This document shows, piece by piece, positions 34,854-47,700 of a stretch of 64,000 nt of DNA; within the stretch, counting starts at the first letter, position 1, and each line of letters opens with the position of its first letter. Below the pieces are notes generated by a model, which saw nothing but the letters and a program-made list of their open reading frames with translations, did no database searches and had not been told where the DNA came from. This DNA comes from Lytechinus pictus (taxonomy: Eukaryota; Echinodermata; Echinoidea; Temnopleuroida; Toxopneustidae), in NCBI RefSeq assembly GCF_037042905.1, contig NC_087257.1, forward strand, positions 16,422,001-16,486,000, written 5' to 3'. Both the position numbers and the translations under genes were made by a program.

Positions 34854-37800
34854 CTATATCCGCGTATCCTGCAAACCGTCAATCCCTGACCCGGTAGAAA
34901 CGGTTGGAATGCAACTCGATTTCCGCTTCTGTCTTCTGAATCTCTTCGGGGTTAGACTCGTTTTCCATTGGTGCCTAACATCCGAGAACCTTGCACAATG
35001 GAAGATGAAAATAAAGAAGCCCTGGAAAGCAACGCTGATTGCAAAGAGAGCCTGGAAACGAAAACAAACACTGTAATGAATTTGGGGAAACGGCATTTTT
35101 TTTTGGGGGGGTTATACGCTAAAGATTTTCGATAGATAGGATGATGCTGAGAAAAGTTATTTTATATCAATCGCACCATCCAAAATATCGATTTTGATAC
35201 ATGATTAATGAAATAGGCCGACACTCTAAAACATTTTGAGTAAATTGTTTTCTAATGTTGGCTAAAAATGAACATGCATGTTTATTAAATTTAAAAAATC
35301 GAATACTATGTTCAAAAGTGCCAATGAAAGCATATATTTTACACAACACGAGACCAAATTTTACCCAACATCCGTGCTCCATATTTACAGTCCCAACATC
35401 CAGCATTTGTGTTTTCTCAACCTCTTTATAATAAATATATATATATATTAATGAGATCATAAGTAAATGAATAAGCGAGAGAGAGGGGGCAGTATTTATG
35501 TTATGTTACACAATGACACCTACTAACCTGAAAAGTATTCGCAGTAGCTTGGGGTTCGTATCCCGACGGGACGATCTGAAAGTTGACCGCAGCAGCCGCG
35601 CCGAAGATCCATGAGATACCAAGAAGAGCTAGAAGGGCAACGGCACCTTTGAGCTGATTCAATGGTGTCTTTTTACCATCTGTGGAAGAAAATGAGTTGA
35701 AAGAAAGAATAATAAAAAGATCGTATTCAGAGAAAATCTATGAAACAGACTCCTTTCCGTAAAAAAGATCTTTTTTGTTTATCCACCAACAATTCGACCT
35801 ACACTCTAGATTCATTTGGTCACACCCATGTCTCCTTTCCGTTTGGTCTCATACTGAATGGACTATTCCCAGCTCGCCTACAACCCGTTCGTCTACTTAG
35901 CTTTCTCACTAATTTTCACTTAGCCCATTGTCATTTCGTCCAATTTACAGTTAGGCTATACACCTTTCGCGTAATATCCACTTGGTCTAATATCACTTAT
36001 ACTATACATGATTACATGAACCGTTTATAAACCATATACATGTGGCAAATGGCAAAAGGCAAATAAGTAATAAGACAAAGTTGAAATTAGACTATCTGGG
36101 TATTAGACTAAATGGCAGTAAGCCCAAATGAGCATTAGACCAAGTAATGGTTATCGTTGGACCAAATGGCCTATTGGGCCAAACTGATAGTATATATCAA
36201 GTGGGTTTAGCCATGATCGTGTGTAGGCCTATAATCTGAGAATTGGACCATCTGCTAGGCAACCTTGTGGATAGAAACCCATCGCCTTTTCTTCTCTGTC
36301 CACAGTACAGACCGTGGCCATTGCTTACCAGTTTTATATATTTTTCTAATGACACGGAGGACGAGCCCGAAGACGATGCTGTTGAAGAGGACGATGATGA
36401 GCATTGGCGTAAGGAACAAGCAGTAGAAGGCAGCAGTACTCAAACGACAACTGTTTAAAGATAAACAAATATAATAAAAAATAATAATATAGGCGCTCCT
36501 ATATTACCCCGGCTAAGCTAGTCTACCGATTCCGGTGCGCACAGCTTTTTGAGGAATTACTTCCTGCCGGTACCCATTTACCTCACCTGGGTTGAGTGCA
36601 GCACAATGTGGATAAATTTCTTGCTGAAGGAAAACACGCCATGGCTTGGAATCGATCCCACGTCCTTCAGATTGAAAGACGAGAATCTTAACCACTAGAC
36701 CACGACGCCCATAATGTTGGTACAGGAGGTCAAAACGAGTAACGTCGAAACGAGTAACGTCAAAACGAGTAACGTCAAAACGTGTAACGTCAAAATGAAT
36801 AATGTCAAAATGATTAACGTCAAAACGAGTAACGTCGAAACGATTGACAATACGAGTAACGTCAAAACAAGTGACGTCAAAAAAGGTAACGTCAAATCGA
36901 GTAACGTCAAAACGAGTAACGTGAGAGCTATTAACATAAGAACGAACAAACTTCGAACAAAATAAACGACTATCAAGTACAAAAGAGGAGAAAGGGAAAG
37001 CAAAATATACACTTGTTATTATTTCTTCATTCTAAAGTAATCTTCAAAGGATTTCTGCAGCCTATCTAGAAAATGAAACTCAACTTTCATGCAATTATGA
37101 GGAGTGGGGGATAGTTTATCAATAGTTTCTAAGAAGATTCTGAAAACTGTCAAGCGAAACTTGGTTGATGACTAGATTCGGTTTCTTGAGAAGCTTATAG
37201 GCATACATAATATGGCTACTCCAAGCTCCACCTCCTTCGTTACCATTGCAACATTACTCACAAAGAAGTAATCTGATTTTATTCTAAAATCTAATTTCGA
37301 TGTAAAGTCTCCCCATCGACCTAGTTGAAATCAACAAGCTTTTTTTAATATAACAACAATAGAAAAAAAATGATAAACTGCTACTCTTCACATTTAAAAG
37401 TGGGAAAGTCTGATCAAAGTCGCAACGATTCCCATGAATCCATGGCAACGTGTCTGGATCAATAGGCCTTAATGATTGCTCATATTTATATATATATATA
37501 TAATTCTTTATTTATATATACCTGAATGTACAGTTGATCAGTACCCCGTCGTAAATCTCAATGTTAACTGCAGCAGCGATGAGCACTACAAACAGGGGTA
37601 AACCTGAAGATTAAAGAAAAATATTTGAACAAATGAGACAATGAGGGGAACTTAGCATCTTAAATATTTAACATGTTCGTAGCATCAAGTTATGACTGCA
37701 GCGAGTTCTTTGTTAAAGTGTCCCTTCAGCGTTAAATGGAATCAAAAATCCATTCCGTTGAAAGATAGTTTTATGGCGGTTATGTTTAGAATATTCTACC

Positions 37801-37872
37801 ATAAGGACTACTACTACTTATACTACTACAACAACTACTACTTCTTCTTCTATCTACTACTACTACTACTTT

Positions 37873-37959
<87 letters not shown>

Positions 37960-38677
37960 TACTAATACTACTACTACTGCTAGTATTACTACTATTACTA
38001 CTACTACTACTACTACCACCACTACTACTTCTACTACTACTATTACTACTACTACTACCACCATTACTATCACTTCAGTGCGACGAGTCCTGTATCTTAA
38101 AATTTAGTATTAACTAAGTATTAATACGAACTTTGTAGATATATCCATACATATGAGGAACCTGAAAGTAATTTACGAGGGATTGCGGAACCCAAATTCC
38201 ATCAAGATTGTGGATTATGCTTTTCTACAGCTGACTGATCCCCTGCATGAAACTAGGGACAGATCCAGGGGAATCGGGGATATATTCCCCTGCGTTTTAT
38301 GATTTTGTTCGTGTTTTTTATTTGTCCCTGTTATAAAGCAAATCCCTGATTCGCCCCTACTTCAAACCAAGCCACCAGCCACCCCTGGCTAGAGAACAAA
38401 CTGAGACGCTTTCAAGTTGAAGACCTTCACGAGAATTATATTACTATATCCTACCACTACTACTACTTCTAAGTTCTACTGCTACTACTACTACTACTTC
38501 TACCAATACTACTACTACTACTACTACTACTACTTGTACTACTACGACTACTTGTATTACTATACTACTACTACTACTACTGCTAGTTGCAGTAGTAGTA
38601 GTAGTAGTACTTGTACTACTACCACCACATCACCACCTCCTCCACCACCACCACCACTACTACTGCACATACTACTA

Positions 38678-38733
<56 letters not shown>

Positions 38734-38734
38734 T

Positions 38735-38766
<32 letters not shown>

Positions 38767-41700
38767 CTCCTCCTCCTACCACTACTACAAAAACTACTAC
38801 TACTACCGTCACCAACTCCACCACCAAACTTACCCCATGCTACCAAGCCAGCCTTCAGAACGAAGTGAGACGCTTGCGAATTGAAGACCTTCACAAGGGT
38901 CATGTACATGTGGACGGCCTCGACACCGTTCCACATAAGCGAGACGAGGATGGTGTAGATACGGAAGATGTTGGCGACCCGGCAGCCGATGTAGTTGCTG
39001 CAGAAGGCCACGGAGGAGATGAGGAGGACGAGGAGGAGCAGGATGGCCACGCAGAGGTTGACGTGGATGAGGGTCGGACGACCACGACGGAGCTTCCTAT
39101 ATTCGTGCAGACATAGAAAGATTGATTAGTTAATAATATAAGGAAGAAAGTCATCAATGACTAGCGGGATAGAGGAACGAGTAAATAAATAGATGAATAT
39201 ATTCAGTATATCACACAATGAAACTTTTTTTACCCTTTCCTTACATCATAAATAAATAGGTGAAGATTTCGTAAGCTTATTTTGTGTGTGTGGAAGTGTG
39301 TGTATCTAGGGGGGCGTGGCGATCTTCTCCCATAAGCTTCTGTACAAAATTCGAAAATCGAGGGGGGACACGCCGCCCCTGTCCACCCCCCCCCCCCCCC
39401 ACCCCGGGTCGCCGCCAACGAAAGTAAATGACAGTTATCTTATGAAGATGTTGACATAGTGTTTTAGCAACTTGATCTACAAATTAGACTACTCTTCTTA
39501 AGCATGTTAAGGATTGTCAAAGTTTTTGTGAATATTTGTCCTCCAAAACAATGGTCAAAATCAACAGATTACCGAAAGCTTGATCTGGAAACATATTTCG
39601 TTATGAGCCCAAACTGAAACCACAAAGGGAGAGAAATAATTGCTTTCTTGCCATTTTCTTGAATTAGAAAAGAAAAATGATAAAGACTGTTACGTCAAAC
39701 TTACGGAAAGATCGCATAGGTCAGGATTGTGAGAAGTAGACTTATGATTGATATACTATAGCCAATGTAGCTTGTTATTGTCAGACCGAGCGAGTTTGGA
39801 ATCCCCTGAGAGAAAAATAAGATATGAAATGAAAAGGGCATTTCTGAAGTAAATACGGATTTGTTTGAATCAACACTCTGATGTATGGTCCTATTATAGA
39901 AAATCATTATTAACACTGTAGTTTTTTCAATGTGATAGCTTAATCGATGTTTTGAGAAAACCATTTGGCTCTGGCTTTAGTCCCATACACTTAAGGATAA
40001 TAAGGATATCATTATTATTATTATTATTATTAGTAGGTTCATCATTATTGATTTTATTATTATTATTATCATCATTATTATCATTATTGTAATTATCACT
40101 ATTATTATCATTATCATCATTATTGTCATTATTATTATTAGAGGATATCAGTGTTTCAGATATTTCAATATTATCATGTCTATAAAGTATACTTCAAAAC
40201 ATATCGTTATGACGATTACACTTCATTAAGGCAGTGAAAATGATGATGAATTTCAAGATTTCAGGTAGTTTTAATCATTCATTAGTTTCAAGTCTCAAAC
40301 TGTGTTCTTTAAATATGGGCGTCAACTTACAATAAATTCAAGCGGTCCTGGTGCTGTTTCGGGTGTGGTCTGAAAATAACAGAAACAGAGTTTAACATAA
40401 TCAAATGATTCTTTTCTATCATATTAAAAGGGAATATCATTCTGCTCTTCTGGAAAAAAAAGATGATGATCAGGGTAACCGTTTAGAATTTGCTAATGAA
40501 GTCAACAATGTGAGTGACGGTGATTGTAATGGTGCATAGTAGTGATGGCGATGATGACGACGACGATGATGAAGATTAGTGATATTGATAACAATTAAGG
40601 ATGATAGCGACGATGCAATGATGACAAAGAATAGAATGATGATGATGATGATGACGACGATGACGATGATGATGTTGATGGTGATAATGATGATGATGAT
40701 AATGATGACGATGATGATGATGATGATAATGATGATGATGATGATGTTGATGGTGATAATGATGACGATGATGATGAAGATGATAATGATGATGATGATG
40801 ATGATGTTGATGGTGATAATGATGATGATGATAATGATAATGATGATGATGACGATGAAGATGATAATGATGATGATGATGATAAAGATAACGATAACGA
40901 TGTCGTTAATAATAGTGATATGTACCATAAAGTTAATGGTGGTCATGATGACGATATCGTATGTAGATGGATATGATTATGATCATGATTATGAGGATGA
41001 CGAAGACGACTACGACGAAAGCGAAGATATTTTCACATGAATACACGTACCGGTTCTTGTGTCGGAAGCTCATCTTTAATCAACCCAATAATATCTAAGA
41101 TGGTACACATACAGATGGTGTAGTTCTCGTTCGTGAAATTCATCGTGCAATGGGACGAATCCCACTCGAGCTCAACTGTTGAAAGAAAACGGAAAAGAAA
41201 TCAGAACAAATTTCAACCAAATCAAACTACCTTGAATCATTTGATATTGAAATGATAAAAAATATGAGAACTAAAAAAAGTAATTTCTCTTTATAGTTAA
41301 TTCTTTCATATCTATATATATTTTAGGTGATGTGGCAAAGTGGATAAGTCTCAGGACTTTGAACCACAAGGTTCCGGGTTCAAGTCTTACCGCAGCATTC
41401 GCGTCCATTCGCAAGATGTTACTTTCCAATCCGGGACCTATACATATAGTTTGTTATTTTTTTTTAACGATTGATTTCATTGACTGTAATCATGATAATG
41501 TACAATTGATCGTAAAAATCGAGCGTACGATTAATCGCTACCTTTTGTGTATACGGGACCCGGATGTACGAACTGAGAAATAGGGGTTAAAATTTGAACC
41601 CGAGGGGTTGGTAAAATAGCAGCACCCCTAATGAGTGCAATTACACTGTAACAAATAAAGTGCTAATTTATCACTTACGGTGCTTGTATAGTGACTGCAC

Positions 41701-44700
41701 TACGAGTGCTGATTTTCTAGTTCAAAGTTAAACTGGAAAATCAGCACTCGTAGTGCAGTCACTATACAAGCACCGTAAGTGCTAAATTATCACTTCATTT
41801 TTTACAGTGTATGCTCACTTGTGCACCTCTAACTGGGTGCAAGGATTTCCGTTAATGCTCGAGCACCTGACCAGGAGAAAGCTTGGGTAATAGTATGCAG
41901 ATAATGCAGCACCTGGGAAAATTGCATTAACCGCTATATAAATCTTGCATATTATTATCATTTATAAGCTTTTACTTGATGGAATTGTCATCTGACAGTG
42001 ACAATCTAATTCGTCATCTATATAGAATGCACGGAATACCAATTATCCACTCTGGAATAATACACCTTTGTACTCCATTGTAACTGTCAACAGAAGATGA
42101 GTACCATATTTTTAGATTAAATTGTGGATTTCCATAATATTACCAGGAACGTTTTTAAAGCACAATTAATACGTGTGTGATCCTCATCCCTAATCGTAGA
42201 ATTTTCTTCTAAATCTCCCTTCTTTATTCATCCATTTATAAAATAAAAAAAATAATAAAAAAATAAAAGGTCTTCAAGCTCATCAGGGGGGTCAATAAAG
42301 GTCTTCAAGCTCGTAAGGGGGGGGTCAAAAAAGGTCTTTTAAGTTCGTCAGGGGGGGCAGGTATATGTCTTTTGTATGGGTTGTGGCTCGTCAGGGGGGG
42401 CAGAGTGCCCCCCCTGCCCCCCCCCCCGTAGGTACGCTAGTGCCCCCCCCCCCCCCCGGCCCAGATGGAAGACCAGTTACACTGTTTTTTTTTCAAGTTG
42501 TATTTTGTGTAGTTAAATGTTGATTATGCTCATATGAATGTATATTATTTCTTTATGATGAAAACACACAAACATGACAAACGGACGATTGAAAACATTC
42601 ACTCCCTATATAAATTTATTGTGATTTGGAATGGGAATTTGCATTTCGCCTCATATTTTGTATCAAAGAGATCTTGGTGACCTCTAAACCATACCAAGTA
42701 CTTCCTTAAAACCGCTCCAAAATTAATGATCCATGACTTGACTAAAAATTCACTACAAATTAATTCAATTAAGAAAATAACACCCTAACAATTTTGTTGA
42801 GCATGAGCAGAAAGGCATAGGCCTATAAAAAAACAATCTTACCATGCTGAACGAGATCAGGTACGGGTTCCCTTGAACTAAGGAGCCGAGCTGACCCGCA
42901 GGCAAATTCAGCCCAGTCTGGTAGGTCGTCCTGCATGGGAAAAATATCAATATGTGAGAAATAAGTGTTATTTTTAAACACATTACTGCAACATTTATAC
43001 AATGAAACTAAAATTATTAACATAATATCTTCCATGCAAAATAACATCATAAACTTATTGATAATAATGAGTTTTCATTGCAATTCATGAGAATATAGGC
43101 TGTAAGAAATAAAATAATAAGATTAGAGATACTATCATGTCAAATCTTTCTAAAAAATTGTGTAGGTCTAATGGATAAATTAAAGATTCTAGAACATTAT
43201 TGCTAATCAATTAGGTTGTATACTAAGCAAAGCTTGTGGACAGGATGACCCGAAGATGCATTTCATATATTTAAGAAAATGGGGGTTGGGCTATAAATGC
43301 ACAATTAAATCATCTATTTCTCTATTGATTCCTACATTTCATTTCCTCTATTTCTTTTTCTTGCTTGAAAAATTCATTATCGACCACCGCCCCCCTTTTT
43401 TCTTTAAATGCCGCCTCTTTCTGAATAAAACTTCTGTTCTCTTTCAGAATCATCCAAAAGGATAAACAACTGACTCGCTGTGTCATAATGAGCTAAATAA
43501 AAGTACTAAGGCCTAACCCCCCCCCCCCCCAAAAAAAAAAAAAAGGAAGAAGGAAGAAGGAAGGAAAGAAGAAAGAAAGAAAGAAAAACTGATTTGTTCA
43601 TTTCCCCCTAAATCATTAATACCCAGTCTCATGGGTGAAACCGACTCCAGACCGATCAAATCTTTTCCGTTATTACCAATGGCAGACCACTGGTCGGTTT
43701 GGAGTCGGTTTGGTTGGTGTGACTGTGCGATTACCTGGCCATTACTGGTGTGATAGAAAGTGATTGAGAGTGGTTCGGTGATCTCTTCCACGGGGACGCC
43801 ATCGGCGTATGCCTTGATGTACACGAGCACCGTGTCATCGACAGGGGCTATCTGAGACAACTCACTCACGAAGAACTTGCCTGGGGGGAGAACGGGGATC
43901 ACTTTGTCAACAAAAATCATCTCATAAGTCTTTGAATAAGTTCATTAGTCAACACCTTGGAAGTATTCTATACAGTGCGTCCCAGAAAAAAACGAAACCG
44001 AGATTTATCGATGATTTATCATAACTTAATCACAAATACAATAGACAAGTGACCTACCATTGTAAAGCTTAGAATCTATTCTTTCACCTGAAACTACTTA
44101 CATTATTATTCATTCACGCATGAATGAGCAAAAACAATTTCAAAAGGGGATACCAAAAAGTCACTTGGCGGGCTGTATCTGGGTTTCGAAAAGAAAACCA
44201 CATTTTTAAAAAGTTCAATATCTGCTCTTTAATTTGATACTTCAATTACAGAAAATGGTAAAGAAATAACAAAGTTCTGGTTATTTGAAATAAGGCTTGA
44301 ATTTCAATAATTTCATAAAATGAAGAGGTTTTACAAGCTAGCGTCCAGACTCACTCGACACACCGTTTTGTTGACGATCAGCCATGCATTAACTCTTTTG
44401 TTAACCGTGCGATATCTTCTGTGGGAAACCGGTGAAAACACGTTTATTTAATGAAATTATGGAAATACAAGCATTGTTTCAAGGGAACAGAACTTTTTTA
44501 CTTCTCGACCAATTTCTGTGATTAAGGTATCAAATTAAAAAGCAGATATTGGGCTTTTTAGGCATGTGATTTTCTTTTTGAAATTCAGATACCCCCCGCC
44601 AAATGAGTTTTTGGTTTCCTTTCTTCAAATTGTTTTTGCTCACTTATGCGTGAATGAGAATTAATCCAAGTAATTTCAGATGAAAAAGGGGATTCTAAGC

Positions 44701-47700
44701 TTTACAATGGTAGGTCACTTGTCTATTGTATTTGTGATTAAGTTATGATAAATCATCGATAAATCTAGGTTTCGTTTTTTCTGGGACGCACTGTATAATA
44801 GGGCCTAAGCTATCCAAGTGAACTCTTATGGATTGAAGGGCTTCAATAATCATGAATTTTCACTTGTATAAAACTTTTATCATACTTTTCATTTGGTCTA
44901 CAATAATTATTATCGTATCAATATTTATACACAACATAATCTATCGCAAACTATTAAAAGAGTATTATTTTTTCAATAGAGTTTATAGAAAGCACTTTGA
45001 TTTCCGATTGAAAGGCGAACTATCATGAGTGATATGACTACGTGTGGGAGGTGGAGGCTGCAGCCCTCCCCCCACCCCCCCCCCCCCCCCCATTTTCTCA
45101 AACCGGGTACTGAGGGGTTAAATATATGTATTCATTTATTTCACTTACAACAAAATATAAACGAAGTAAATGCAATCATAACAAGTCAATGTCATAAACA
45201 ATATATCAAGGTCACTAAATTAACTTAAAATATATATTTTTAAAAAGATACAGACAAAGGATTATAATGATTTATAACTTGCGAAACTGGAGGATCCTAT
45301 ATACTCGAAAGCAAAGCTGGTTTATTACGGGGTCCTCAAAGTATGACAGATTGGAACAATATTTTGATGTAAACAAGTAAGAATAACAAATAACATTCCA
45401 ACAGGAGACATCATAAAAATAAAACATAAAACAACCAAGATATACCGTGGGTCTTGTCATGAGTGAAAACGAATTTTAAAACGGATATGGTAAACGCATA
45501 TACCTGTGTAATAAACAATGGCTGTAGCCCTGAGCTTGTATGAAGGCACGGCATATGCCCCCGGATCTCTCCGATCAAACCGGTCATCGAATAAAGTCCG
45601 GTTTCTCCTTCTGTCTCGATCTCCATCCCGGATTTTATGCGATCTCCCATCCGTTTGATTCCGACGTTTTACCGCTGACATAAAGAAATGGTCAAGGGTG
45701 GTCAAGTTTGTATCTTGGAAAATACGACACATGAGTTGCACTCAAAACGCAAGTTGATTTTAACCAATAAAAACACGTATATGGAACTTAAATAAAGTGC
45801 GTAATTATTTGATTGCAATTTTACGCAACAGGTCCCACATTATTATATTAAATTTTGAATTATATACGTACATAAATTATTTCAAATAGTCCAAGAATTC
45901 TGATAAATTAATGACAAAAAGACACAACTACATACTGCGGAAATAAATACGAATAAAACAGCAAATGGCAACCTTTTTCATTTGAATGAAAAAGGAGAAA
46001 AGTATTGCCGTCCCCCCCCCCTCCCCCCCCCCCCAAAAAAAAAAAAAAACTCGTATCGTAAGGATAATGATGGGTACACGTTCATGTCGGGGGAGTGAGC
46101 ATAATAAAGAACGTCATCATTTTCTTATCAAGTCGTATATCTTTCTCTTTTTTGATAATCTTTATTTTTGTTTGTATTATCAATTTTAAACAAATGGCTC
46201 TTATAGGATTCATTTGCAACAATCAAACAAATGTCCCTCCGTCCCCATCATGATTATATCTCACCTGCAATTTTACCCCATTGAAACTCGATAGATACGA
46301 CCGGTTCCGATGCCGAGTTTCCCTCATTTTCGGGTACAACTACCCATCTATTCGGCAAATGATCCACGTACTCCGGCGTCGTCTGTTCGACTTCGATGTA
46401 CAGATTGCGACCGTAGTGCGTGAGTTTGTCGCCGAATATACCCATGATGACGTGCTCGGTGTAGATTTCGAGATTATCTGCAATACTAGGTATGTGTGGA
46501 TTGAATTGATTTTGTTTAAGTATAAAAATCATGAAGAGCAAACTGAACATTTTTCTCGGGAAATCAGCAATACTAGGTAGGCCTTTGTAGATATTACAAA
46601 GAATTATAATTTATAAATTATGAATCGTAAAAGTAATATATTCCTAAGGCGATTTGCAGGACACCCCCCCCCCCCCTCTCCCAATATCATTTTGTAATTC
46701 ATGAAAATGGTGGATGGAGAACATATTATGACAATATGAAGAAAGAAGGAATGGTTTTTAAACAATAATTGAAAAGCATAATATCCCTAGGGATGGCCTG
46801 CACTCTTAAAACAAATCAGTCAAGTTGACTGGACCAGTAGTCAGCTTGGAGCAACTGATATGACAATCATTGAAAGTCACATTTCTGACATATAATCTAG
46901 TCAGAAATAACTCTGTTCTTGTAGAATACGACTAGAAAACAGTCAAATATGACTAGAATAATTGATACACTCAGCTGACCCTATTAACTAGTCATTTTTG
47001 GCTGATTTTTTTTTTTAGAGTGTATAATCTCACGTAGAAAAATCCCCCCGTCGCATCTTGGTCACCTTGCCCCAACCCCTTTCCAATTAAAATGGTAAAC
47101 GATGACGATAAATTGACGATGATAATGAGAATGATCTGAACAACAGTTACCACAAAATTGTATGCGGTAAAAACTAGGGCCTACAAAGAGTACCGAAGCG
47201 ATGACGTCAGTTGCCATGGTGTCATGGCGGCCTGGTTCTAAACAACCGAACCCGGAGCGTGTTTCTCATAGGAAAAAGTGACTGCTAACGAAATTTCATC
47301 GTTTGCAACCTCAGAATGATGGTAATTTTTTTTCAGTTACAAATGTGTATAGACGATCGTCAGCTGCGAAACAAGCCGGTTCGTTGTCATGGCAGTGACG
47401 TCACACTTCGGTACTCTATAAACGTGATAACTATTAAATTTTCAGCGTTAGTTTCATGATTGAAAATATGACACTAAAACGACGATTTATTATCAAACAA
47501 ACGCAAAAATTCAGAAACTCTCGAATAATAAAAAGTACCAATCCCACCATGCTTAAGACTTTTTCTCAATTTAGAAGGTCATTTTCGTCGTTTTATTTTG
47601 GCAAAACACGTTGGTTTTAGCCCGTGTAAGTTTCCTTTACTGGCCTACAAAATGTGCACTATATTCTACTTCTCTATGAAAAGAAATGAAAATCAAAAAA

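Noticed and set aside
40470-41040. Poly-Met/Ile frames and similar Asp-, Gly-, Leu- or Tyr-rich frames at triplet arrays
   Set aside because: Simple-sequence artefacts in GAT, CTA, GGT or ATC arrays.
42843-42917. Alternative reading of receptor exon 7 in the frame TGLNLPAG...ISFSM
   Set aside because: It has pleasing composition, but it needs a weaker acceptor and breaks phase with exon 8. The DDLPDWAEFAC frame uses the canonical sites, keeps phase at both ends and supplies the first GPS cysteine.
46265-46479. Receptor exon 4 starting at the AG closest to the ORF (CAG before ATAATC)
   Set aside because: That acceptor would put a stop in frame after exon 3; the AG eight bases upstream (exon starts 46485) keeps the phase.
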